From the NCBI GenBank assembly GCA_003250455.1, contig QKGK01000483.1:1-7557 (forward strand): a stretch of DNA of 7,557 nt. Reading direction: 5' to 3'. Made by a program: the position numbers and the translations under genes. The notes beneath the pieces were generated by a model. It had not been told where the DNA came from. It saw only the letters and a program-made list of their open reading frames with translations, and made no database searches. Origin of the DNA: Chloroflexota bacterium. Its GTDB lineage: Bacteria > Chloroflexota > Anaerolineae > Anaerolineales > UBA11579. Positions 1 through 6,379 of this stretch are shown in pieces (within the stretch, counting starts at the first letter, position 1; every line of letters begins with the position of its first letter).

Positions 1-19
1 CTCTCCGGGAAGCTCGTAC

Positions 20-139
20 TCAGTTACCAGGTGTGTTTCTGAGGAACGTGCTCTCCACAAAATCGGCGATGGCGTTGACATCATTATGGTCCAATACGGA
101 TACCCCAACCGCTAATGGCTCGTCAGAAGCAACAGTCAC
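20..139 (-). CDS. Candidate 39-residue ORF beyond the oxidase terminator
   Basis: A GTG-started frame of 39 residues (VTVASDEPLAVGVSVLD..., ending LRNTPGN) with AAGGA about seven bases upstream; a TAA lies two codons before the GTG. The terminator at 252-285 separates it from the oxidase, so it would need its own promoter, and none was recognised. The same frame upstream holds a 21-residue ATG ORF (144-208). The sequence is not low-complexity, but no family is recognised. It could be a small gene, the tail of a decayed gene, or chance. The rest of 1-251 shows nothing else I can support. Confidence 0.2.
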   Translation of the reverse strand: MTVASDEPLAVGVSVLDHNDVNAIADFVESTFLRNTPGN

Positions 140-251
140 CAATTATTCCTTTCCTGTGATCAGAAACCTTCGCCTTCCACCAGCCTGGCTGACCGGTGCA
201 ACCGGCATTTTTCTGCTTCGGGCGTTTCAAGTTCTCAATTCCCTCAGAGAT

Positions 252-285
252 AAAAAAACGCCAGGTGCAAAATATGCACCTGGCG
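252..285 (-). terminator. Intrinsic terminator of the oxidase gene
   Basis: CGCCAGGTGCA (259-269) and TGCACCTGGCG (275-285) form a perfect 11-bp stem with a five-base loop. On the minus strand it is followed by seven U (252-258). It lies about 50 bases after the oxidase stop and is the clear transcript end. Confidence 0.93.
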
Positions 286-292
286 GCGAGCA

Positions 293-318
293 AGGAGGAG
301 ATTGGATGATCTCCTCCT
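293..318 (-). other. Second hairpin between the oxidase stop and its terminator
   Basis: AGGAGGAGAT (293-302) and ATCTCCTCCT (309-318) form a perfect 10-bp stem with a six-base loop, seven bases before the terminator stem. It has no U tract of its own. It probably stabilises the 3' end of the long oxidase mRNA. On the minus strand the stem contains AGGAGG, a Shine-Dalgarno-like run that would be sequestered, but no start codon suitably follows it. Confidence 0.7.
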
Positions 319-336
319 GCTCAGTAGTGGTGTTGG

Positions 337-3300
337 TTATTTCAGAGTCTTATCCGCAATGGACACCCATGCAGAAGAGCCGGCATTGTTGAAAGCGGAG
401 ACCTGCATGAAGTACTTGGTGTTGGGGGCCAGCGGGTAGAACGTGTAGGTTTTGATATTGGGCCCAACGATGAAGGTCTGTACGCTCTGGCTGAAGTTTT
501 TGTCAATGGCAATCTGAACGGTGAAGCCAGTCTCATTGCTGGAGTTGTCTGTCCAGGTGAGTGTCATGGAGGACAGGGTGGAAGAAGTCATCAGATTTGA
601 CGGAGCCGCGGGAGGTGTGCCAGTAGTGGTCGTCACCGCAATTGGCCCTGCCGGGAGAGAGTCGCCCACCGCATTGAAGGCAAACACCCGGTACATGTAG
701 CCCGTTCCAGCAGATACTGTGGCATCGCTGAACGTGACCACATTCGCACCTGTTAGACCCACCTGGCCCCAGTTGGCACCATTGTCAGCACTGCGTTCAA
801 CTCGGAACCCGTCCTCATTGTTGGCGTTGTCCTTCCAGCCCAGGGTTACCTGTGCCGCACCAACAGAAGTTGCTGCCAGGTTTGTTGGGTCTGCAGGCAC
901 CACGTTGGGCACATCAGCCTGTACGCTGTTGGAGAAGATGGAGTTGCCGTTAGCGTTGAAAGCGTACACCTGGTACAGATAGCTGTTGCCGGGGATCACA
1001 GAAATGTCGCTAAAGGCAGCAACATCTGCAAGCGTCTGGCCGATCTGCTGCCAGGTCCCACCGCCATCAGAGCTGCGCTCGACGACGAACCCATCTTCAT
1101 TGAGAGAGTTATCCGTCCATTCCAGGTCTACCTGCGATGGGGTGACAGCAGTTGTGATGAGTAGTGTAGGTGCTGCTGGCGGCACATCCGGTGTGGTCAC
1201 TTGAGCAACATTGGAGAGCAATGAGAATGCACCCAGGTTGTAAGCATACACCCGGTATTGGTAGGTGCTGACCGGCGATACGCTCAAATCGCTGAAAGCT
1301 GTCACATTGGGAGCACCAGTGTCAACAACCAGGTTCCATGTCGCACCGAGATCATCGCTGCGTTCGATAACGAACCCATCTTCATTACCGGAGTTATCCG
1401 TCCAGGAAAGATCAACCTGTCCTGCCGAAATTGCGATGGCGGTCAGACCGCTGGGTGCTGCCACACCGCTGGCATCAGCGATGCTCACGTATGCAGATTT
1501 GGTGGTAACAACCGGGAAGGCCGGTGTACCCGCTACCAGCTGATTGATCGCCGGATCGGCATAGTCCCAGGTATCGCCAACAACATTCAGAGCGGCAACA
1601 CGGTACTGGTCACCGGGCACGAAGGCCAGATCTGTGTAGCTAAGTGATCCACCAGCGATATTCGGTACGTTCAGAGGTCTCTCCTGCAGGTCCACCTCAG
1701 TCCAGACACCGCCTACCAATTTTTCGACAACGAAGGCTGTCTCGGTGATCGAGTCATCAACCCAGGAAAGTATTCCGGTAGTGCTGTCTAACGTCAACCC
1801 AATCGGCGCCTTAGGCGGCAAGGCCACCAACACCGGGTGCATCATATCCATCTCTTCGTGGGAGAGGATGTGGCAGTGGTAGACGTATTCCCAACCGAAG
1901 TTGACCAGGTGATTGAAGATATCGATCGGCTCTCCTTGCGGGCTGAACGAGACCAATGGTAAGCCTAGCGCATCAGCCTTGGTGGCACTTGCGATCTCTG
2001 CACCATCCGGAAGCATCGGACTGAGCTCACGCACGCTGTTGGGAACCTCAAAGGGCAGCCACGGGATGATCGGCCGCAGGGCAACGTAAGTGTCTTCCAG
2101 CGGGCTGATCCTGACCGTATCCTTCCACCCCAGTTCGTTCAGATCGGGAGGAATGATAATGTTATCCCAGGTGACCCGGTTCAAAACCTGCAGGTCATAC
2201 AGGTGCCAGTGGATCGGGTGCGTGTCGACGCCGTTGTGTGTGATCTTCCAGATCTGCGTGCCGTCCGCCATGGCAATCCCGCTTACGGGCGTCATGGTGA
2301 TGTCGTTCACAGGCAGGTTGCTGGCATCGATAACATCAACCGGCGAGTAGGTGTAAGGATATAGAAGGATATTCTGCAGACCTGGCGTGGCCGGGACTGC
2401 TTCAAGGCCCAGGTTGGCGGTCATTCTCCCGAATTCGTCAAAGCTGGCCGCGTTCATTTCATCGTGGATCGCCTTGGGCTCCAGTGGTATCGAAACTTTA
2501 TTCCCTGACAGGGTATCGAAGGTGAACATGTCACCTCCCTGCTCGGAGATGCGGGCAAAGCCGTCGCATTTGGCAGTGGGGTTGCTGGGTGAGTTGCACC
2601 ACCCAGCGCTGGCAAAGCTGGTGCCGTAAGCCGAGTTGTAGGCTGCCTGCCCAACAATGATCGGGTGCTGGCCTTCCTCGAAGACACCGCTGCCATCCGC
2701 CTGGTGACGGAACGCTGCTTTTAGAGCATTTAAGTCAAATGCTGGGGACGAACCGGCATTGATCTTGACCTGCATGATCGTGCGGGTGTTCGGACCATAA
2801 CCGGGGAGAATGGTGGGCGCACCTACCGGGCTGAGATCCGGGGCGCCAGTGTAGTAGTCGTAGCTTGAAACACGGGCCGGAAAAGCTGCCGGGGCATCAT
2901 TGTAGAGGATCAGTGTCTGCCCAGCGTACTGCGAAAAGTCCACGATCACGTCGGCGCGTTCAGCGGGTGCTACCAGCAGGGAGTGTTGGTCCACATTGCC
3001 CACGTCGAAACGGGTCGGGTCCGTGATCCAGGTGATCGGCTGATTGGGGATCACCACCGGGGCCGGCAGGAAGCCGCCTTCGGAACCGATCTGGATCCAG
3101 CTGGGGCCCACCGGGCTGAGGTTGGTATCAGGGGTCGGGAAGATGTTCGGGTCAAGCTGTGCTGCGGCAACTTCGCTCGCTTTCAATGCCACTTCGGTGC
3201 CGGTAGCATCGGCTACGTACCACTGCAGGTTCCAGAAGCGGTCATTGGCCGCATTCAGGATGCGTAAGCGGTAGGCCTTCGGATCAAGCGTGACCGTCGG

Positions 3301-5625
3301 ATACGCAGTCCCATTGACGATCGGGGTGTCGTTGAACTGTTCCATGCCAGCCGAATTGTTCGGCGTGCCGGGGATCAGCGCAGGTTCGCAGAATGGATCA
3401 GTGTCGTACTGCCAGGTAGCGGGATCGTCCAGGTTACAGATCGGATCAAAGTAAGGGTTGTCAATTGGCAAATATTTGGTATCAATCGCAGGCGGCCAGA
3501 ACCACGGGCCGTACATCCAGCGCCCATAGGCGCTCATACCGGACGGGTCACTGGGGTTCTGGGCGGGCATGTAGACATGCTCGTACCAAAGGCTGCCCTT
3601 ACCCCCCCAGCGGCTGGCATCCCAGGCAGGATCCTGCCCGTAGCTGATCAGGTTGCCATTGGCATCATATTGGTCGTACATTTGAGTATCATCCGGTACG
3701 AAGGTGCGGTCCTGGATCACCAGGGGGATCTCTTCACCAGCAACAGCTCCAGGGATGATGCCATTATCGATCAGGGCCTGCTCCACGGTATCGCGGATGA
3801 TGTATCCAGCGGCTTCCCCTGCGTATACGTTCAGGCGGGTGATGCCCCAGGCATGGTCGTGATAGAACATCAGGCGGGCGCTCTGCTGGTTGGTGTAGTA
3901 GAAGGTCGAGCAGCCATCAGCAGGGGTAGAACAATCCGGGACACCAGGAACACCGGCCATGTCGGGAACATTCCCAACGCTCACGCCTTCCGGCCAATTG
4001 GTGTTCTCACCATACGGGGTGATCCATTGGTGCGGGGTGCCGTCACTGATCCATGGAGTGATGCCGCCATGCAGGTGCAGGGTGGCACGGTTATCCACAA
4101 AGCATTTATTGCCATCCTTCCCAAGCTCACCGCAGTAGGGGTTTCGCACCCCATCCAAAACTGTACCTTCATCCAAAGGATCCATCAGTGCCATGCCGTC
4201 CGGGCTCAAGCCGGAGCCCATAAAAGTAGAGTCTACCGGCAGGAACAAATCACCATCGACACCAGTCGGCAGCAGGTTGAAGAAGGTAATGCGGACGGCC
4301 TTGTCTTTCTGGGCCACGATGACCGGTCCAAGGAAATGCGGGTTGTCTACCCCACACGCCCGGGATCCATCTGGCATCATGGTTGGCACTGATCCAATGA
4401 GTAAATCGGTATAGAGTGGAATACCGCTAGCATTAATGCAGTCCGCATCAGTGGTCTGGGTGGGGTCAAGCAGGATCAGCTGCACATACTCGCGCAGCAG
4501 CGTCCCGCCGGACCGATCACCAGTAACCTGATCCACGACGACAGGTGGAAGGTCGGAGTGCAATTGCTCACGGTACTGCACCAGGCCGATTACAAAGTAA
4601 TCTGCGTCTGCAGCGAACCCGTTAGTTGTGGAGAAGGTCGTTTGGTCGGGCACTGCAACAGGTAGATACTGGCCGAGGTTGTTCGCCCCAGCCGGCGTCA
4701 GACCAGGGAGACCATCCACAAATTTGCGCATGCCGCCGCCAGTCACATAGCCAGAACCGGGTTTGGTCACTTCGATGAGAGAGATCACGCCATTGTCGAG
4801 TACGGCGGTAGCGGTTGCTCCGCTTCCGGTGGGATCGGTGATCGTAACAGTGGGTGCAGTCTTGTAGTCTGCTCCAGAATTATCCAGGGTGATCGAGGTG
4901 ATGGAAAGTGATGTAGTTGCCGTGGCATACGTTCCACCCGGGTTGAGGGCGATGGGGTCAAACCGGGTACCATTTAGAATCGCTACGCCAGGCGCAGTCG
5001 AATAACCGGAACCAGGGCTGTCCACAACCACCGCCGTAATCGCACCAGTGGCTATGTCCCACTCGGCGTGGCCTTGGGCCTGTACACCGCCCGGGCCATC
5101 CGGCAGGTCGAAGTCCACTGTCGGAAAGGTGTAACCAGACCCCCCACCAGTAATCGTTACCTGATTCACGCGGCCGAAAGCAGTTGCGCTTGCACTGCCA
5201 CTGCTGAAACTTACTAAAGGTGCTGTATAGCCGGAACCAAACGTGTTCACGTTAATGGCAACAATAGCGCCCCTCTTGACGATGGTCGCCTTGGCTGTCG
5301 CCCCAGTCCCGGAACCGACGATGTCCACTTTGACACTGGAATAGCCGCTGCCACCGTTGGTAATTGTAATGCCGGTGACGGCGCCATCCGCGCCGACTGT
5401 GGCCACCGCTTCCGCGCCGCTGCCGTTGCCGGTGATGACCACCTGGGCATCCGGGTAAGTTAACGGGCTGGTTGCCCAGTTGGGCCACGGCCCGTAATAA
5501 TGCGGAACCTGTGACCCATCCGTTGGACTTATCGGTACTGCAGTTGCTGCTGCACTGGACAGCAGGACCAAAAATGCAAATACGATAAGTGAACTAAATA
5601 AATGAATATGTTTTCGCTTTACCAT
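337..5625 (-). CDS. Giant secreted multicopper oxidase (GSGY repeats, CotA-like core, five FnIII domains)
   Basis: Likely an exported copper enzyme that oxidises a substrate by one-electron steps and reduces O2 to water. Residues 1-29 are a Sec signal peptide (KRK, hydrophobic core, ATA cleavage site before V30). Residues 62-293 hold six divergent GSGY-type repeats. The core (about 375-1270) has every copper motif: HLHG (H517, H519), HDH (H589, H591), HPIHWH (H1136, H1139, H1141) and HCHILSHEEMDMM (H1250, C1251, H1252, H1256). M1261 sits ten residues after C1251, matching the CotA axial Met. Phrases such as LVIQDRTF, VNGTAYP and LLVAPAERADVIVDF are CotA-like. Five FnIII domains follow (about 1270-1762). 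Ten other Cys form five close pairs, which fits an oxidising compartment. No sortase motif, C-terminal membrane segment or other anchor is visible. The ATG has AAGGAG seven bases upstream. Large multidomain oxidases include MofA- and OmpB-type metal oxidases, from memory; the substrate here is unknown. Confidence 0.93.
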   Translation of the reverse strand: MVKRKHIHLFSSLIVFAFLVLLSSAAATAVPISPTDGSQVPHYYGPWPNWATSPLTYPDAQVVITGNGSGAEAVATVGADGAVTGITITNGGSGYSSVKVDIVGSGTGATAKATIVKRGAIVAINVNTFGSGYTAPLVSFSSGSASATAFGRVNQVTITGGGSGYTFPTVDFDLPDGPGGVQAQGHAEWDIATGAITAVVVDSPGSGYSTAPGVAILNGTRFDPIALNPGGTYATATTSLSITSITLDNSGADYKTAPTVTITDPTGSGATATAVLDNGVISLIEVTKPGSGYVTGGGMRKFVDGLPGLTPAGANNLGQYLPVAVPDQTTFSTTNGFAADADYFVIGLVQYREQLHSDLPPVVVDQVTGDRSGGTLLREYVQLILLDPTQTTDADCINASGIPLYTDLLIGSVPTMMPDGSRACGVDNPHFLGPVIVAQKDKAVRITFFNLLPTGVDGDLFLPVDSTFMGSGLSPDGMALMDPLDEGTVLDGVRNPYCGELGKDGNKCFVDNRATLHLHGGITPWISDGTPHQWITPYGENTNWPEGVSVGNVPDMAGVPGVPDCSTPADGCSTFYYTNQQSARLMFYHDHAWGITRLNVYAGEAAGYIIRDTVEQALIDNGIIPGAVAGEEIPLVIQDRTFVPDDTQMYDQYDANGNLISYGQDPAWDASRWGGKGSLWYEHVYMPAQNPSDPSGMSAYGRWMYGPWFWPPAIDTKYLPIDNPYFDPICNLDDPATWQYDTDPFCEPALIPGTPNNSAGMEQFNDTPIVNGTAYPTVTLDPKAYRLRILNAANDRFWNLQWYVADATGTEVALKASEVAAAQLDPNIFPTPDTNLSPVGPSWIQIGSEGGFLPAPVVIPNQPITWITDPTRFDVGNVDQHSLLVAPAERADVIVDFSQYAGQTLILYNDAPAAFPARVSSYDYYTGAPDLSPVGAPTILPGYGPNTRTIMQVKINAGSSPAFDLNALKAAFRHQADGSGVFEEGQHPIIVGQAAYNSAYGTSFASAGWCNSPSNPTAKCDGFARISEQGGDMFTFDTLSGNKVSIPLEPKAIHDEMNAASFDEFGRMTANLGLEAVPATPGLQNILLYPYTYSPVDVIDASNLPVNDITMTPVSGIAMADGTQIWKITHNGVDTHPIHWHLYDLQVLNRVTWDNIIIPPDLNELGWKDTVRISPLEDTYVALRPIIPWLPFEVPNSVRELSPMLPDGAEIASATKADALGLPLVSFSPQGEPIDIFNHLVNFGWEYVYHCHILSHEEMDMMHPVLVALPPKAPIGLTLDSTTGILSWVDDSITETAFVVEKLVGGVWTEVDLQERPLNVPNIAGGSLSYTDLAFVPGDQYRVAALNVVGDTWDYADPAINQLVAGTPAFPVVTTKSAYVSIADASGVAAPSGLTAIAISAGQVDLSWTDNSGNEDGFVIERSDDLGATWNLVVDTGAPNVTAFSDLSVSPVSTYQYRVYAYNLGAFSLLSNVAQVTTPDVPPAAPTLLITTAVTPSQVDLEWTDNSLNEDGFVVERSSDGGGTWQQIGQTLADVAAFSDISVIPGNSYLYQVYAFNANGNSIFSNSVQADVPNVVPADPTNLAATSVGAAQVTLGWKDNANNEDGFRVERSADNGANWGQVGLTGANVVTFSDATVSAGTGYMYRVFAFNAVGDSLPAGPIAVTTTTGTPPAAPSNLMTSSTLSSMTLTWTDNSSNETGFTVQIAIDKNFSQSVQTFIVGPNIKTYTFYPLAPNTKYFMQVSAFNNAGSSAWVSIADKTLK
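340..1461 (-). repeat. Four tandem FnIII modules with a WTDNSxNExGF signature
   Basis: Residues about 1389-1762 of the oxidase are four similar FnIII domains. Their conserved tryptophans are W1408, W1503, W1597 and W1691, a period of 94-95 residues. Each carries a version of WTDNSxNExGF, and the first three continue with a VERS-type strand; later strands end in a Y-x-Y/F-x-V-x-A-(Y/F)-N pattern. Similarity persists in DNA: the blocks around 1087-1119 and 1372-1404 share long identical runs, which points to duplication within the gene. A fifth, more divergent FnIII (W1288, about 1270-1388) lies between these and the catalytic core and lacks the TDNS signature. Such modules usually act as spacers or bind polysaccharide or cell surface; the role here is inferred. 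Confidence 0.85.
4747..5442 (-). repeat. Six divergent GSGY repeats in the oxidase N-terminus
   Basis: Residues 62-293 contain a degenerate unit of roughly 32-46 residues: a short beta strand, a G-G-S-G-Y turn, a T/S-x-P-x-V-x-I strand, a GSGATATA-like stretch, then G-x-I-x-x-I. The turn tyrosines are Y95, Y133, Y165, Y208, Y254 (variant SGADY) and Y293. The composition is almost entirely G, S, T, A, V, I and P. This suggests a beta-rich fold, perhaps a solenoid or sheet stack, placed between the signal peptide and the copper core. The last repeat runs straight into the conserved KFVDGLPGLTP segment that begins the oxidase proper. No function can be assigned. Confidence 0.8.
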
Positions 5626-5632
5626 CCTAAAA

Positions 5633-5638
5633 CTCCTT
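5633..5638 (-). promoter_or_regulatory. Shine-Dalgarno of the multicopper oxidase gene
   Basis: The minus strand reads AAGGAG, seven bases before the ATG at 5625. This fixes the oxidase start, which is also supported by the signal peptide beginning at once. The site directly follows a TAA (5639-5641) that ends a candidate micro-ORF, so a ribosome terminating there would cover it. Confidence 0.8.
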
Positions 5639-5707
5639 TTAATTTTTCGGAACTCCTGACAAAAGTTCGTTTGAATTGGTGGATAAACTGTGAGTTCTAT
5701 TCTTCAA
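5639..5707 (-). CDS. Candidate 22-residue leader ORF (TTG start) coupled to the oxidase
   Basis: This is a possible micro-ORF starting with TTG and encoding 22 residues (M-KNRTHSLSTNSNELL-SGVPKN). It has AAAGGAG at 5714-5720, six bases before the TTG, one of the best ribosome-binding sites in the window. Its TAA stop abuts the oxidase Shine-Dalgarno sequence, a geometry that allows translational coupling or leader-type control. The peptide is polar, with no membrane segment and no run of a single amino acid of the kind seen in attenuators. No family is recognised. The alternative is that the upstream AAAGGAG is a chance purine run in an untranslated leader. Confidence 0.35.
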   Translation of the reverse strand: MKNRTHSLSTNSNELLSGVPKN

Positions 5708-5789
5708 ATTTATCTCCTTTCTTCCCCTGCGAGGATGACCATAATGACGCCAATAAATGTGCTTCAATAAATTTTTGGTTAGCGTTCAT
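5697..5789 (-). CDS. Candidate 30-residue micro-ORF in the oxidase leader
   Basis: An ATG-initiated frame of 30 residues begins MNANQKFIEAHLLASLW and ends with a charged GKKGDKFEE tail and TAG. It starts 39 bases after the stop of the receiver-like gene and overlaps the next micro-ORF by 11 bases. AGGTGA lies eight bases upstream and is a fair but imperfect Shine-Dalgarno match. In-frame ATG and GTG codons four and five codons further up could also serve as starts. The first half could form an amphipathic helix. No family is recognised, and a random open frame of this length is quite possible. Confidence 0.22.
   Translation of the reverse strand: MNANQKFIEAHLLASLWSSSQGKKGDKFEE
5738..5767 (-). 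promoter_or_regulatory. Weak candidate sigma-70 promoter in the oxidase leader
   Basis: The minus strand shows TTGAAG (5762-5767), an 18-base spacer, then TATGGT (5738-5743). Each hexamer matches the consensus at four of six positions. If used, it would start a transcript with a leader of about 105 bases before the oxidase ATG, include the 22-residue micro-ORF and skip the start of the 30-residue one. No terminator separates the oxidase from the upstream gene, so read-through from further up is an equally good explanation. Confidence 0.25.
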
Positions 5790-5828
5790 CCCAGTCATCA
5801 CCTATCAATTACTTGGATAAGAAAATAG

Positions 5829-6170
5829 TTATGCTTCGATTGCCGAGATCAGATCGGCTGCCGACTGCACCAGGATATTTTGCTTGCTGTAAACTTCCAT
5901 CAGGTTGCTTTTCAGGTTGATCGTGATCACTTTCAGCGCCGGATTGCTGCGAAACAAAATCGGCAGCACCGGAGAATTACCGGAACCGTTCCCCTCCTGG
6001 CTGATGACCACATCCGGTTCCACATGCTCCAGCACATAGAAGAGATTTTCCGGATCTTGCTCTATTGAGACAGGAACCACTTCCCAGCCTGTCTGATCGG
6101 ACAAAAGCAGTTCAACGAAGGCGCTCAGAAGATCATCCTGACCCAATAATAGAATTGTTTTTTTCTTCAT
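5829..6170 (-). CDS. Receiver-like (pseudo-receiver) stand-alone protein
   Basis: A 113-residue cytoplasmic protein with the pattern of a single CheY-like domain. Strand 1 is KKKTILLLGQDD with acidic D12-D13, helix 1 is LLSAFVELLL, strand 3 is PDVVIS, strand 4 is LKVITINL, and the C-terminal helix is ADLISAIEA. The phosphoacceptor Asp is absent: by spacing from P52-D53 its place is taken by Q58, followed by E59. The usual Lys after strand 5 is also not seen. It therefore looks unable to take part in normal phosphotransfer and may act by protein binding. The frame stays open upstream to a TTG at 6287, but that start abuts the terminator and has no Shine-Dalgarno sequence. The ATG at 6170 begins directly at strand 1 and is preferred, although its own site (AGGA about 11 bases upstream) is weak. 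ATG 6209 is a third option. The gene may be co-transcribed with the oxidase. Confidence 0.75.
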   Translation of the reverse strand: MKKKTILLLGQDDLLSAFVELLLSDQTGWEVVPVSIEQDPENLFYVLEHVEPDVVISQEGNGSGNSPVLPILFRSNPALKVITINLKSNLMEVYSKQNILVQSAADLISAIEA

Positions 6171-6228
6171 AGCTTCTGCATCCTGTGGCCGTTTTTTTGT
6201 TCGAATCATGTAGGTGCGTTCGTCCAAA

Positions 6229-6257
6229 GTTATCCTCTTTAGAATATCGGAAATCAA
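6229..6257 (-). promoter_or_regulatory. Candidate promoter for the receiver-like gene
   Basis: On the minus strand, TTGATT (6252-6257) is followed after 17 bases by GATAAC (6229-6234). Each hexamer matches the consensus at four of six positions. It lies just downstream of the strong terminator that closes the kinase-regulator operon and about 60 bases before the preferred ATG at 6170. That is where a promoter for the next transcription unit is expected. No terminator lies between here and the oxidase, so it could drive the whole unit. Confidence 0.35.
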
Positions 6258-6296
6258 CCCCGGAGAAAATCTATCGCCCTCGCTCAACCGGGATAG

Positions 6297-6327
6297 AAAA
6301 AAAGACCACCCGATGGGTGGTCTTTTT
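6297..6327. terminator. Bidirectional intrinsic terminator after the response regulator
   Basis: GACCACCC (6304-6311) pairs with GGGTGGTC (6315-6322) around a three-base loop. It is flanked by seven A on the left and five T on the right, which can extend the stem. On the minus strand the hairpin is followed by seven U, so it terminates the kinase-regulator transcript. The symmetry means it could also stop plus-strand transcription, though no plus-strand gene is seen here. Confidence 0.88.
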
Positions 6328-6337
6328 GGGGTTTTTA

Positions 6338-6379
6338 TTAATCCTGGGATTAATCCTTCCTATCCGGTGGGATTAATCC
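6338..6379. repeat. GGATTAATCC palindrome cluster
   Basis: The perfect ten-base palindrome GGATTAATCC occurs at 6347-6356 and again at 6370-6379. A half copy, TTAATCC, lies at 6338-6344. Offsets between the TTAATCC cores are 12 and 23 bases. The right-hand copy overlaps the TAA of the response regulator, and the cluster ends before the terminator. It could be an operator-like array, or the two full copies could pair in RNA as an extra stem upstream of the terminator. Confidence 0.6.

Noticed and set aside
33..392. Plus-strand open frame of 119 codons
   Set aside because: It runs through the oxidase terminator and second hairpin and into the oxidase 3' end, has no Shine-Dalgarno sequence and no recognisable domain.
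1258..1647. Plus-strand frames antisense to the FnIII region
   Set aside because: They arise from the repeated FnIII coding DNA and have no independent support.
3577..4392. Plus-strand open frame of 271 codons
   Set aside because: It lies wholly antisense to the copper core of the oxidase, where the minus strand encodes all conserved motifs. The translation is low-order and resembles no family; it is a shadow of the coding frame.
4747..5442. Possible CRISPR array or DNA-level direct repeat in the GSGY region
   Set aside because: The repetition is at protein level only, with degenerate units of varying length and no uniform DNA repeats or spacers.
5602..5820. Plus-strand 72-codon frame over the oxidase leader
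   Set aside because: It overlaps the oxidase signal-peptide region in antisense, has no ribosome-binding site and no family resemblance.
6171..6287. N-terminal extension of the receiver-like protein to a TTG start
   Set aside because: The extension would begin at the edge of the terminator hairpin, overlap the candidate promoter and lack a Shine-Dalgarno sequence. The domain begins naturally at the ATG at 6170.
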